From CAZKUN01 sp964555935 (lineage in GTDB: Bacteria > Armatimonadota > Zipacnadia > Zipacnadales > VGFC01), in NCBI GenBank assembly GCA_964555935.1, contig CAZKUN010000065.1, positions 1 through 39,109 on the forward strand: a stretch of 39,109 nucleotides of DNA, given 5' to 3'. The translations under genes and the position numbers were made by a program. This document shows positions 23,932 through 32,575 of the stretch, one piece after another; the stretch's first letter is position 1, and each line of letters starts with the position of its first letter. Below the pieces are notes generated by a model. The model ran no database searches. It was not told the origin of the DNA and saw only the letters and a list, made by a program, of their open reading frames with translations.

Positions 23932-25788
23932 TCACCAGAGATACAGGATCACGACGAGCACGAGCGCGAACGCGCCCATGGCCGCCCAACTCCACCCGCT
24001 TCCGAGGACCTTCTGCACGAACGAGTCATCGATGGCGCTGGTCTCCGTCTCTTGGCCCTCGTCAGCATCGGGCATGAAGACCGGGACCGCGATGTAACAC
24101 CCGACGACGAACGAGATCATCAGCCCCATGAAGGCGACGATGTTGTATGGTGGCGGCAGGACGTCCTCGAACACTGCGCAGAGGATGAAGCCCGCGAGCG
24201 ACGCGATGGCGAGGCCGATGCCCATCAGCGCGTTGCGGTCGGTCCAATTGATCCCGACGCCACGGGTGCGGGCGAGCATGTCATCGACCCGCGCGGTCTC
24301 CTCGTCGGTCTCGTGGCGCATGGCGCGGCCGATGAAACTCCCGACGATCAGCAGGGCTATGCAGACCGGGAACGCCAGGAACGTGCGCGTCTCGGTGGTG
24401 AGCTTGAAGGCCTCGGCGCGGGCAGGATCGAGCGTGCCCCCGCTAAGATCGGCGATGAATTGCACGATGGGCGCGAGCATCGCGCCGATGGCGCCGAGGA
24501 GAATCCCGCCGACCATGGCGATCGTCGCGCCCATGGCGTTGGCTTGCCTCCAGAAAAGCGCGCCGGCCACGATGACAAAGATGGGCGGCTCAAAGACAGC
24601 CATAATATCGAAGTTCGCCTTGATGATCCCAACCTTGTCGACATAGAAGGCGAACACAATGCCGAGCGCGCCGCCGGCCGCCAGAAAACCGCGACCAAAC
24701 CACAGGTACTGCTTGGAGGTCTTCCCCGGCAGGAAACGGCGGAAGAAGTCGTTCTCGGCGAGCGTTGCGAGCGCCGCCAGCAGAGCGCTTGCCGTCGAGT
24801 TTGAGGCCGCGACCAAGCCGGCCACGATCAGGCCGCCCAGCCCTATCGGCAACACGTCAACAAGCAAGCGGGGCAATATGCTATCTCCGGCGCCCAAGGG
24901 GTTATCCTGGTAGATGAGCTGCCCGCAGATGCCAGGGATGATGTAAGACAGCGTCAGGACGCCGGTCATCATGCCGGCGATGATGATGCCGCGAGAGGCA
25001 TGCCGGACGTTCTTGCCCGCGAAGGAGCACTGCAACATGTACTGGCTCGTGCACCAGTACGGCAGCCCCAGCAGCGCGAACATGATGACGCTGCTGATGG
25101 TCGGCCACACGCCCGGATACTCAGCGCCGCTCTTCCAGAAAGTCATCACGCCGGGATCGACGTGATCGATGAGGCCGCTCAAGCCGCCGACGCTCGGGTG
25201 CTTCAGGCAGAGCGGAAGCAGGATCAGCCCACCGATGATCATCAGGAAGCACTGGATGACGGCCGAGTACGCCGTCGCCATGAAGCCCGCGAAGCAGCAA
25301 TACAACACGACGCCGCCGCTGACGAAGATGATGATGCTCGTCGGCTCGACGTTCAGCACGGGCGAGAGCACGGTCGCCAGCGTGTACATGGCGTTGCCCG
25401 CGAAGAGCGCGTAATAGATGATCCACCAACCGGCGACCAGCAGGCGCAGGGCCAGGCTGTAGCGGGTCTCGAGGAACTCAGCGACGGTGGTGATGCGCAG
25501 GCGCCGCAGCCTCGGGACGAAGAACAGCGCGCTCCCCGCCGCGATCATATTCCCCGTCCAGGCGATCAGCAGCACGGACACCCCGCCGCCTCCGTAAGCA
25601 GCCCCGGCCGGGCCGACGAGATAGATCGCCGCGACGTTGGCGGCCATGACCGTCCCCGCGATCATCCACTGGTTCAGCGAGCGCCCCGCCAGGAAGAAGT
25701 CGTCGTCCTTCTTGATGAATCGGGCCAGATAGATACCGAACAGCGTGGTGCCTACCAAGTAGGCGAGAACGACGAGCGCGTTGACCAT
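23932..25788 (-). CDS. Sodium/solute symporter (SSS family)
   Basis: This 618-aa polytopic membrane protein has about 13-14 hydrophobic segments. It opens with 'VVLAYLVGTTLFGIYLARFI', followed by 'FFLAGRSLNQWMIAGTVMAA', the family pattern for the first loop and TM2, and carries 'VAEFLETRYSLALRLL'. It should import an organic solute, such as a sugar, glycoside or amine, with Na+. ATG 25788 is preceded by GGAG. It is the first gene of the operon with the glycosidase-like and MtbA-like genes, so its substrate is probably what those enzymes act on. The extra C-terminal helices, ending in a hydrophobic segment at 'LVVILYLW', are common in SSS proteins of this length. The substrate is unknown. Confidence 0.93.
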   Translation of the reverse strand: MVNALVVLAYLVGTTLFGIYLARFIKKDDDFFLAGRSLNQWMIAGTVMAANVAAIYLVGPAGAAYGGGGVSVLLIAWTGNMIAAGSALFFVPRLRRLRITTVAEFLETRYSLALRLLVAGWWIIYYALFAGNAMYTLATVLSPVLNVEPTSIIIFVSGGVVLYCCFAGFMATAYSAVIQCFLMIIGGLILLPLCLKHPSVGGLSGLIDHVDPGVMTFWKSGAEYPGVWPTISSVIMFALLGLPYWCTSQYMLQCSFAGKNVRHASRGIIIAGMMTGVLTLSYIIPGICGQLIYQDNPLGAGDSILPRLLVDVLPIGLGGLIVAGLVAASNSTASALLAALATLAENDFFRRFLPGKTSKQYLWFGRGFLAAGGALGIVFAFYVDKVGIIKANFDIMAVFEPPIFVIVAGALFWRQANAMGATIAMVGGILLGAIGAMLAPIVQFIADLSGGTLDPARAEAFKLTTETRTFLAFPVCIALLIVGSFIGRAMRHETDEETARVDDMLARTRGVGINWTDRNALMGIGLAIASLAGFILCAVFEDVLPPPYNIVAFMGLMISFVVGCYIAVPVFMPDADEGQETETSAIDDSFVQKVLGSGWSWAAMGAFALVLVVILYLW

Positions 25789-25888
25789 ATCGGGTACTCC
25801 TGTGTGGGACGCGGGTTAGCAGGTCTGGCACGGTTCGCTCACCGCGGCGCAAGTCCTCTTTCTTGGGCGCCAGACACAGGGACTGACA

Positions 25889-25916
25889 TTGACTCGCATC
25901 GCCATCGGAGGGTAAT
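25889..25916 (+). promoter_or_regulatory. Candidate sigma70-like promoter of the PQQ-type propeller gene
   Basis: TTGACT (25889-25894), a 16-nt spacer, then GGTAAT (25911-25916) lie in the 213-bp gap between divergent genes. A start near 25923 would leave a leader of about 80 nt, with a short stem GGCACG-atcc-CGTGCC at 25929-25944. The -10 match is only partial. Confidence 0.35.
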
Positions 25917-26001
25917 GTCTGCGTGCGGGGCACGATCCCGTGCCTCGGGCGTTCTATCATCCGGTGCAACCTGAACCCCAAGTACAGGAGAGATCCTTGC
26001 C

Positions 26002-27207
26002 ATGATCCGAAAGACTGTTCCCGTATTGCTGATACTGGGTCTTCTGGCTTCGACGACAGCCTTCGCCGCGGACTGGCCGAACTTCCTCGGGCCCACCTTG
26101 GACGGCAAGGCCCCCGACGTCGAGATTAACAAGGACTGGGGCAACAACCCGCCGGCGGAACTGTGGCGCGTGAGCTTGACCGACGCCGGCTACGCCGGCC
26201 CATCCGTGGCCGACGGGAAGGTCTTCATCATCGACCACCGCGGCGCGGAAGACGTGGTGAGGGCATTGGCCCTCGACACGGGCGACACGGTCTGGGAATA
26301 CGCCTATCCTGATCCGGGCGGCGCGAACAACGGTTTCGCGCGGGCCACGCCCTGCGTTGACGAGGGGCGGGTCTTCGTGGCCGGCCGCGCGGGGCAAATA
26401 GTCGCCCTCAACGCCGAGGACGGCGCGGAGATCTGGTCGAGGAACATCCAGCAGGACTTCAACGGCAAGCGCCCGCAGTGGAACTACACGGCCTCGCCGA
26501 TCGTGCATGGTGAGAAACTCATCGTGGTCCCGGGCGGACCCAACGCGGCCGTGGCGGCGCTGAATAAGACCACGGGCGAGACCATCTGGGCCGGCGGAGG
26601 CTCGTTCGGGCCAGGGTACGCGCAGCCCGCGATCGCGACGATAAACGGCACCGAGCAGTACGTGTGTTTCATGTGGGAGGCTCTCGCTGGGGTCAACGCG
26701 GAGAGTGGCGAGCTTCTCTGGCAGGTTCCGTGGGAGACGAAGTACGGCGTCAACGCTGCCGTCCCGATCGTCGAGGGCAATTACGTCTTCGCCACGAGCG
26801 ACTACGGCTACGGCGGCGGCGTCTACGAGATAACCGCGGCGGGCGCGCAGCAGGTGTGGGGTTCGAAGGTCATGAGGGCCCACTTCAGCACGCCGATCTA
26901 CCACAATGACTTCATCTACGGCACCACCGAGCCGGGCGATCTGATCTGCCTGGGCCCGCGCGACGGGAGCGAGATGTGGCGTCAAGGCGGGTTCGAGAAG
27001 GGCGGTATCGTGCTCGTGGATGGCGTCATCATCGGGCTGGACGGCAGGGGGGGCGACCTGGTGATGGTGGAGGCGGCGTCGGGCGCGTACAACGAGTTGG
27101 GGCGCATCAAGCCGCTTGGTGGGCAGAGCTGGACCGCGCCCATCGTGGCCGACGGCAAGATCCTGGTGCGCAACACGACGGCTCTGGTTTGCCTCGACCT
27201 GATGTAG
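26002..27207 (+). CDS. Secreted PQQ-dehydrogenase-like beta-propeller protein
   Basis: The protein has 401 aa. A Sec signal peptide (residues 1 to about 22, 'LLILGLLASTTAFA' then 'ADWPNFLGP') is followed by repeated PQQ/quinoprotein-type blades: 'VRALALDTGDTVWEY', 'IVALNAEDGAEIWSR', 'VAALNKTTGETIWAG' and 'GVNAESGELLWQV'. The 'ADWPNFLGPTLDG' opening is typical of outer-membrane or periplasmic PQQ-like propellers of unknown catalytic role in planctomycete-like secretomes. No haem motif and no clear alcohol-dehydrogenase catalytic signature are seen, so it may bind ligands rather than oxidise them. AGGAGAG lies 9 nt before the ATG. A GC-rich hairpin follows the stop. It stands alone, with divergent and convergent neighbours. 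Confidence 0.88.
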   Translation: MIRKTVPVLLILGLLASTTAFAADWPNFLGPTLDGKAPDVEINKDWGNNPPAELWRVSLTDAGYAGPSVADGKVFIIDHRGAEDVVRALALDTGDTVWEYAYPDPGGANNGFARATPCVDEGRVFVAGRAGQIVALNAEDGAEIWSRNIQQDFNGKRPQWNYTASPIVHGEKLIVVPGGPNAAVAALNKTTGETIWAGGGSFGPGYAQPAIATINGTEQYVCFMWEALAGVNAESGELLWQVPWETKYGVNAAVPIVEGNYVFATSDYGYGGGVYEITAAGAQQVWGSKVMRAHFSTPIYHNDFIYGTTEPGDLICLGPRDGSEMWRQGGFEKGGIVLVDGVIIGLDGRGGDLVMVEAASGAYNELGRIKPLGGQSWTAPIVADGKILVRNTTALVCLDLM

Positions 27208-27229
27208 GCAGCAACCGACCGACGACTGA

Positions 27230-27258
27230 AACGGGCCCGGCAATTCGCCGGGCCCGTT
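27230..27258 (+). terminator. GC-rich hairpin terminator after the propeller gene
   Basis: AACGGGCCCGGC (27230-27241) pairs perfectly over 12 bp with GCCGGGCCCGTT (27247-27258) across the loop AATTC, 22 bp after the stop codon. The trailing sequence (GTGCGTTCT) is only weakly T-rich, so termination strength is uncertain. Confidence 0.75.
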
Positions 27259-27326
27259 GTGCGTTCTGGGGCAGCGTCAGCTAACGGCCTGCGTGCTCCG
27301 GCAAGCGCACGCGCCCCATCATTGCG

Positions 27327-28013
27327 TCACGGCGGCTCCCGGTTGCCGGCGGCGCCCGGGACGCGCGTGGGAGTGCGGCTCAGGGCTACCTCCAGGTCGC
27401 CCACGAGTTCCTGGCACGTCCGCGCGACGTACTGGACTTCATCCGTGGTGCCTTGGCGCGCGTAAGGCATCAGAACGCGGGCCGCCTCTAAGTAGGCCTT
27501 CCTATCGTATCGGCGGGACCAGGTGTCCATGACCATGACCAGCGAATAGGCGGAGTCGTCGCGGACGTCTGGATCGGGGTCTTCGGTCACGCGATACGCC
27601 ATGGCGCGGAGCACACCCATGTCCCTCGATGCCTCGCTCCCGTCTTGGCGACCGACGTACCCGGCGAGCTTCCATGCCGCAGCACTCCGGACTCTCGGCT
27701 CTGGATCGGTGGTGAGCGTCTGAGTCACGACCTCCACCTGCGGTTTGTACAGTCCATGCTGAGACCGAAGGAGAAAGGAAACGGCGAGCGCGCGCTCGTC
27801 AGCATCGCCGGTACGAAGTTGGTCGAGCAGCTTCTCCTTTTCCCGAGTGTCGATGACGATCCCATGGCCCCAGATCCCCGTGAACTCGAGGTCGCCGAAG
27901 GGCCGGTACTCCCAGAACCGGCCGCCAATGGGCCACAGGTACAGGAACAGGGCCGCGCCCAGCAGAGCGAAGATCACTCTCCACATCCATGCGCGACGCC
28001 TTGTCTTCGTCAC
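27327..28013 (-). CDS. Membrane-anchored HEAT-like repeat protein
   Basis: The protein has about 228 aa. I chose GTG 28013 because GGGAGAG precedes it and it gives a short basic N-terminus followed by one membrane segment ('VIFALLGAALFLYLW'). The remainder is helical, with HEAT-repeat-like units containing 'RALAVSFLLRS', 'PEPRVRSAAAWKLAGYVG' and 'DPDVRDDSAYSLVMVMD'. The topology is probably N-in, with the repeat domain outside the cytoplasm. The gene starts 20 bp after the stop of the upstream small membrane protein, so the two are probably co-transcribed and may act together. A protein-binding scaffold role is likely from the fold. No enzymatic motif is visible. Confidence 0.7.
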   Translation of the reverse strand: MTKTRRRAWMWRVIFALLGAALFLYLWPIGGRFWEYRPFGDLEFTGIWGHGIVIDTREKEKLLDQLRTGDADERALAVSFLLRSQHGLYKPQVEVVTQTLTTDPEPRVRSAAAWKLAGYVGRQDGSEASRDMGVLRAMAYRVTEDPDPDVRDDSAYSLVMVMDTWSRRYDRKAYLEAARVLMPYARQGTTDEVQYVARTCQELVGDLEVALSRTPTRVPGAAGNREPP

Positions 28014-28033
28014 TAGGTCTCTCCCAGTCGGTG

Positions 28034-28603
28034 TCAGCTCCCGCCTCCGATGATCGATACAACGACCCCGCCGTTGGGCTCGGAGGTCACCAATACATCG
28101 ACCACGATCAGGTCCTGGTAGGGCGGCTTCGGGTGATGCTTGGGCGGGACGGTCGAGAAGTGCCATGCCTGATCGTCGCCGTCTGACATGTGGTCCCCGG
28201 ACTCCCACCACTTCTCCTCAACCTCAGCCGAAGAGTCGGGTTCCGCTGGGGGCGAGGGATAGTTGTCCCATCGCTCGACAGCCGGCGTTTGGGCGCGGAA
28301 GAAGTCCTCGAGCTGCTCTCGGCTCAGGCGCACCTCCGCGGTCACGTATGACCGAATGACGCCCGAGTAGGAGGAACTGACGACTTGCGCTGACGGGGGG
28401 AACTGCATGCCGGTGAGGCTCGATATGGTGGCAAGGTCGACCGGTTGGGGCTCCTCGGTGAAGGGGCCGACAATGGACCACACCCACCCGATCACCGACG
28501 CGGCAACCACGAGCAAGACAACGATACACCCGAGCGTCCCGGCCGAGATGCGCGCGGGCTTGCGACGGCTCTCTAGGATCTCCGAATTTGGGTTGGGCTC
28601 CAA
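28034..28603 (-). CDS. Small single-pass membrane protein, unknown function
   Basis: The protein has 189 aa. An N-terminal cytosolic tail ('ESRRKPARISAG') is followed by one transmembrane helix (about 24-46, 'LGCIVVLLVVAASVIGWVW') and an acidic and Trp-containing extracytoplasmic domain ending in a Gly/Val-rich strand ('GGVVVSIIGGG'). The start is TTG 28603, with GAGGTGG 7 nt upstream. It precedes the HEAT-like protein by 20 bp and probably shares its transcript. I do not recognise a family; the shape is of a membrane-tethered sensor or lipoprotein-like domain without a Cys lipobox. Confidence 0.6.
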   Translation of the reverse strand: MEPNPNSEILESRRKPARISAGTLGCIVVLLVVAASVIGWVWSIVGPFTEEPQPVDLATISSLTGMQFPPSAQVVSSSYSGVIRSYVTAEVRLSREQLEDFFRAQTPAVERWDNYPSPPAEPDSSAEVEEKWWESGDHMSDGDDQAWHFSTVPPKHHPKPPYQDLIVVDVLVTSEPNGGVVVSIIGGGS

Positions 28604-28637
28604 GGCGGGACCACCTCTCCGCTGATCACTCAGACCA

Positions 28638-28697
28638 CTCTTCGGGATGAGATGGGCGAAGTCCTGGCGCGCTTCTGTGATACTGGTCGGCGACGGC
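28638..28697 (+). repeat. 60-bp imperfect direct repeat, copy 1
   Basis: It aligns without gaps to 30171-30230. Both contain TCTTCGGG, then after 11 bases GAAGTCCTGGCG, GCTT, TGT and TGGTCGG, with scattered substitutions. Both copies lie in intergenic DNA and are followed by a copy of the second, palindromic repeat. Confidence 0.7.
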
Positions 28698-28761
28698 AGG
28701 AGTCCGTGCCAAAGTCTCAGGGCTGGCGTCTGATCGGCGAGTTGTTGGGGTGCATGCTGTT

Positions 28762-28796
28762 GCCGCGTGTAGGAGGGGTTTCAACCCCGACGCCGT
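28762..28796 (+). repeat. 35-bp palindromic dispersed repeat, copy 1
   Basis: It is an exact reverse complement of 30242-30276. The centre is GTAGGAGGGGTTTCAACCCC followed by GACGCCGT, with a GGGGTT-tc-AACCCC stem. The layout GTAGG + stem + GAC matches that of the 23758/36809 repeat read on its other strand, suggesting one family with different stems. Confidence 0.8.
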
Positions 28797-28938
28797 GGCC
28801 TATGCGCGGGCCCAGCTATTTGCCGGCCCGTTGTAGTTCTGCACGAACCGGTAAGCCCGGGCCCCAGCGCTAGCACGACGCGTCGTAGCTTTGAGTCACG
28901 AACGCACCGTTTCCGTGGGTCATGGTTGCCGACGCCGC

Positions 28939-30135
28939 TTACCGCGGGAGTTTCGCGATCTCCTGGATGGACCCATCCTCGGGGTTGGCCACCATCGCGC
29001 GCCAGTTTCCGGGCTCGCCGGCCACGAAGTAGATCTCGCCCGAATCCCCAAACGCCACCTGCTGATGCACCGGCACCCCCTCAGGTAGGGGGATGGCTTT
29101 GGTTGTGTTGAATGGCAGATTGAGCGTATACACCCAGATCGCCCAGTCGCCTGAGCCCCGCGTGCGGGCGACAAACGCCACCCTATCGCGCGTTGCGGAG
29201 AGCACTTTTGGGGCGACGAACGGACCCACAAACGAATAGTCGGCCTGCGGCCGTCCCACTGGGTCAGGGTCCGGGGCCATGAAGCGCATCTCGTCCGTCA
29301 GCAGGACCCTGTAAACCATCATGAGATCGGGCGATCCCAGAAGTGCGATTCCCGGCTGCCCGGCGTACTCATAGACTCCCCTGCCCAGCACTCTGTATTC
29401 ATGGGGGGCCAGCAGGTCCTCTGGCTTCGAGCCCTCATCGAGGCGGCGACCCCAGGCGGACCATGTTTGATCACGGACAGAGCAGATGGGCAGGTACGAC
29501 CCCGCCATGCCCTCCCGGCAGAGCACTCCCGCTTCGTCACCATCCGCCATCCAGATCGGGGGAGCCCGGCGCGTTGGTCGGCTGTGAGGTGGAAGATCAA
29601 CGGAGGTCACGTCCTGGGAGCCTGCAGACCACCACCGTAGGCCCGGCGTCCCCGGTTCCCGCCAATAGACCCAGCCCACGCGAGCGTGCCCGGGCGACCA
29701 ACTGAGTGCGGTCCGCAGACCGCCATCGTCCAGCGAGGCCACCGCAGTCGGTTCAGGCTGTGTCGCACGCCAGACGATCAGATCATGTCGTGGCGCCCAG
29801 TCGTGCTGCAACATCCATGCCGCTCGCTCTTCCCCGGCGTCCACGGTTGCGTCCAGTGAGCCAGGCGCAGCCCTCCCCATCCGCGTTGCGTCGCGCAGCT
29901 TGAGGTCCACCCGCCACACGCCCCAGCTCGAGGACCCCAGCGGGTCACGGCTATTCGGCGCGCTGGCCCACAGAACGGAGGCGCCCGGTATGTGGCGCAG
30001 AGCGATGGGCGGCTCCTGTTCCTCTAACCCGTCCAGATGCGCCCAGATGTAGGCGCCATGCTGTCCGTCAGAAGCCACCGACGACATCGTCAGCAGGGCC
30101 GCGAGCCCGAGCAGGACGACTCTCTTTCTGGTCAT
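28939..30135 (-). CDS. Secreted beta-propeller-like protein, unknown function
   Basis: The protein has about 398 aa. ATG 30135 gives a clear signal peptide ('MTRKRVVLLGLAALLTMSSVAS'); the longer upstream frame is Arg/Cys-rich, crosses the dispersed repeats and is not credible. The mature part has repeated beta-strand units with Trp and 'SWSPGHARVGWVYW'-type TolB/WD40-like blades, ending in 'GEIYFVAGEPGNWRAMVA' and 'NPEDGSIQEIA'. It is probably a periplasmic or extracellular propeller. It holds no CxxCH and no catalytic motif that I recognise. The gene is divergent from the acetylesterase gene. Its role is unknown. Confidence 0.7.
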   Translation of the reverse strand: MTRKRVVLLGLAALLTMSSVASDGQHGAYIWAHLDGLEEQEPPIALRHIPGASVLWASAPNSRDPLGSSSWGVWRVDLKLRDATRMGRAAPGSLDATVDAGEERAAWMLQHDWAPRHDLIVWRATQPEPTAVASLDDGGLRTALSWSPGHARVGWVYWREPGTPGLRWWSAGSQDVTSVDLPPHSRPTRRAPPIWMADGDEAGVLCREGMAGSYLPICSVRDQTWSAWGRRLDEGSKPEDLLAPHEYRVLGRGVYEYAGQPGIALLGSPDLMMVYRVLLTDEMRFMAPDPDPVGRPQADYSFVGPFVAPKVLSATRDRVAFVARTRGSGDWAIWVYTLNLPFNTTKAIPLPEGVPVHQQVAFGDSGEIYFVAGEPGNWRAMVANPEDGSIQEIAKLPR

Positions 30136-30170
30136 GGTGCCGTCACGTCCCCAATCCCTCGTCCCACCCA

Positions 30171-30230
30171 GTCTTCGGGGCGGCACCGGTGAAGTCCTGG
30201 CGTGCTTTTGTAATCTTGGTCGGGGGCGGC
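30171..30230 (+). repeat. 60-bp imperfect direct repeat, copy 2
   Basis: This is the partner of 28638-28697, in the same orientation, with GAAGTCCTGGCG at 30191. It lies just upstream of the propeller gene start and close to repeat copy 30242-30276, whose orientation is flipped relative to its own partner. Confidence 0.7.
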
Positions 30231-30241
30231 GGACGGGAAGA

Positions 30242-30276
30242 ACGGCGTCGGGGTTGAAACCCCTCCTACACGCGGC
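30242..30276 (-). repeat. 35-bp palindromic dispersed repeat, copy 2 (inverted)
   Basis: It is an exact reverse complement of 28762-28796, with centre GGGGTTGAAACCCC on the plus strand. It lies in the divergent gap between the secreted propeller gene and the acetylesterase gene, where it could also form a hairpin in either leader. Confidence 0.8.
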
Positions 30277-30395
30277 ACGGCCTCGGGCGTCTTTCCCAGC
30301 GCAGGTACATGGCGACGCGCGGCGAACTTGGCCCGTCGTGTATCGGCGCCAGGCGACAAGGCTCACCGCGCCGACACGATATCGGGAGGTAGCAG

Positions 30396-32567
30396 ATGAG
30401 ACGACTGAATCGCGTGCTGTCGATCACCCTACTGATACTGCTCGCGTGCGCCGCGTCGCATGCGGACGTCCGGTTGCCGAAGATCTTCGGCACTCATATG
30501 GTCCTGCAACGTGAGATGCCCATTCCTGTCTGGGGCTGGGCCGATGCGGGCGAGGGAGTGGAAGTGAAACTCGGCGACGCCGCGGTGAAGACGACAACCG
30601 GCGCCGATGGCAAGTGGCGCGTCGATCTGCCTCCGGCCAAGGCCGGCGGGCCGATGAAGCTGGTCGTCACCGGGAAGAACACGGTGACGCTCGATGACGT
30701 GCTGGTCGGCGAGGTGTGGCTCTGCTCAGGCCAATCGAACATGGAATGGGCCGTGGCGAACTCCGTCAACCCGACGGAGGAGATCGCCAACGCGAACCAT
30801 CCGCTCCTCCGCCAGATCAAGGTGCCGAAGGTGCCGAAGGGCTTCCCTCAGGAAGACATCAACGCGAACTGGCAGACCTGCACGCCCGAGAACGTGCCCG
30901 GCTGGACGGCGGTCGGCTACTTCTTCGGCCGGTACCTGCAGCAGGAGCTGGATGTGCCCGTGGGACTCGTCAACTCCTCATGGGGCGGCACGCGCATCGA
31001 GCCGTGGTGCCCGCCGGTGGGATTCGCGAGCGTCGACACGCTGCCCGAGATCAGCACCCAGATCAAGGCGAAGACGCCGACCAATGCTCGCTACAAGGAA
31101 GTGCTGAGCGGCTACCTGACCCAGGCCGACGCGTGGCTCGCGAAGGCCAAGGCCGCGCTGGCTGACGAGGGCGAGCTTGACCCGATGCCCGCCTATCCGG
31201 CCGAGATCGCGCCCTTCACCGACCACGCGCAACCGACGACGCTGTACAACGGGATGATCCACCCGCTCGTGCCGCTCGCCATCCGCGGCGCGATCTGGTA
31301 CCAGGGCGAATCAAACCACGGCGAGGGCATGCTCTACACGGAGAAGACGCGCGCCCAGATCAACGGTTGGCGCGAGGTCTTCGGCCAACCCAATCTCCCG
31401 TACTACTTCGTCCAGATCGCGCCGTATCACTACGGCGAAGAGGACCCGACCGTGCTGGCCAAGTTCTGGGAGGCTCAGTCAGCCATCCTGGAGATCCCTC
31501 GCACCGGCATGGCGCTGTGTCATGACATCGGCAATCTCAACGACATTCACCCGAAGAACAAGCAGGATGTCGGCAAGCGGCTGGGGCTGATCGCCCTCGC
31601 CGATACCTACGGACGCGACGTCATCTACAGCGGCCCGACGTTCCGCGAGATGAAGATCAAGGACGGGATGATCCGCTTGCTGTTCGATCACGTCGGCGGC
31701 GGCCTGGTGTCGCGTGACGGCGAGCCTCTCAACTGGTTCGAGATCATCGGCGAGGATTCCGGGTGGGTGGAGGCAGACGCGAGGATCGCCGGCGACGCCG
31801 TCGTGCTATCAGCGCCCGAGGTCAAGAAAGCCGCCGCGATGCGCTTCGCGTGGCACAAGCTGGCCGAGCCGAATCTGATGAACGCGGCGGGCTTGCCGGC
31901 CGTGCAGTTCCGCGCCGGCGAGGTCCCAAAGCGCGATTTCCTGACTAAGGTGAAGGACGCGGAGGGCTACGAACTCGCCCTCGACATCGACCTGGCGAAG
32001 CTTGGGCGCGACCCCAAGTATGACGTCGACAACCGCGGCGAGATCACTGGCGCGTTCGACCGGATCGCCTACATCCTCGAGCTTCAGACCGAGGACGGCG
32101 CGCCGCAGTTCGCGTATGTCTCGATGGATGCGTTCACCGATGACTTGGGCAAGATCGGCGTGCCGACGGTGGCGTCGGGAGCCGTCTTTCAGATGCACGT
32201 CACCAACATGAACGTGGTCTCGAACGTGGAGAGCATCGTCACCGGTGAGGGAATTGCCACCGGCAACATCGAGTTCTGGCCGAACAACTACGGCCCGCCC
32301 AATGACAATAGCGTCCCGAACGCCTCAGGCGCGGTGTGGGATTTCGGCGACCAGTATGCGGACCCCGTCGACGGCTACGGCAGCATGCAGATCGGCAACT
32401 ACGGGGACAAGCAGACGATCCTCGCCATCAACAACTGGAAGTCGGCTCCGAGCGGGGACCTCGGCATAGGCAACAGCGACGGCGACACGCGAGACTGGAC
32501 GTTCAAGAACAACGCGGCGAGTTACATGTCGAAGCGGCTGCGAGTGCTGGTGCGGTTGGTGAAGTAG
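30396..32567 (+). CDS. Secreted sialate O-acetylesterase-type SGNH hydrolase with extra C-terminal domain
   Basis: The protein has 723 aa. A signal peptide ('VLSITLLILLACAASHA') leads into the SASA-family esterase: the nucleophile Ser block 'WLCSGQSNMEW', 'VGLVNSSWGGTRIEPW', 'AIWYQGESN', and the catalytic His block 'DIGNLNDIHPKNKQDVGKRL'. Family members remove O-acetyl groups from sialic acid or, in such polymer-degrading bacteria, from plant or algal polysaccharides. About 190 residues after the esterase ('LDIDLAKLGRDPKYDVDN' onward to 'KRLRVLVRLVK') form an additional beta-rich domain that may bind the glycan. GGGAGG lies before the ATG. The 3' end meets a 29-bp inverted repeat shared with the convergent neighbour. 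Confidence 0.92.
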   Translation: MRRLNRVLSITLLILLACAASHADVRLPKIFGTHMVLQREMPIPVWGWADAGEGVEVKLGDAAVKTTTGADGKWRVDLPPAKAGGPMKLVVTGKNTVTLDDVLVGEVWLCSGQSNMEWAVANSVNPTEEIANANHPLLRQIKVPKVPKGFPQEDINANWQTCTPENVPGWTAVGYFFGRYLQQELDVPVGLVNSSWGGTRIEPWCPPVGFASVDTLPEISTQIKAKTPTNARYKEVLSGYLTQADAWLAKAKAALADEGELDPMPAYPAEIAPFTDHAQPTTLYNGMIHPLVPLAIRGAIWYQGESNHGEGMLYTEKTRAQINGWREVFGQPNLPYYFVQIAPYHYGEEDPTVLAKFWEAQSAILEIPRTGMALCHDIGNLNDIHPKNKQDVGKRLGLIALADTYGRDVIYSGPTFREMKIKDGMIRLLFDHVGGGLVSRDGEPLNWFEIIGEDSGWVEADARIAGDAVVLSAPEVKKAAAMRFAWHKLAEPNLMNAAGLPAVQFRAGEVPKRDFLTKVKDAEGYELALDIDLAKLGRDPKYDVDNRGEITGAFDRIAYILELQTEDGAPQFAYVSMDAFTDDLGKIGVPTVASGAVFQMHVTNMNVVSNVESIVTGEGIATGNIEFWPNNYGPPNDNSVPNASGAVWDFGDQYADPVDGYGSMQIGNYGDKQTILAINNWKSAPSGDLGIGNSDGDTRDWTFKNNAASYMSKRLRVLVRLVK

Positions 32568-32575
32568 GGATGCGT

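Larger units (their letters stand above)
28604..28938. other. 335-bp intergenic region rich in dispersed repeats
   Basis: It lies between two minus-strand genes. It holds two repeat segments (28638-28697 and 28762-28796) that recur upstream of 30135, and a terminator-like stem CGGGCC...GGCCCG near 28808-28831 on the plus strand, with a tail similar to the terminators at 27230 and 36717. No gene is seen. The promoter for the small membrane protein gene is expected here but was not pinpointed. Confidence 0.6.

Noticed and set aside
25957..27243. 428-codon minus-strand frame
   Set aside because: It covers the whole PQQ-type propeller gene on the wrong strand; the propeller has a signal peptide, ribosome-binding site and terminator.
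28638..30276. CRISPR array
   Set aside because: Only two copies of each repeat, far apart and one pair inverted, with no regular spacers or cas genes.
30136..30366. N-terminal extension of the secreted propeller gene
   Set aside because: It crosses both dispersed repeats, is Arg/Cys-rich, and would bury the signal peptide that starts at 30135.
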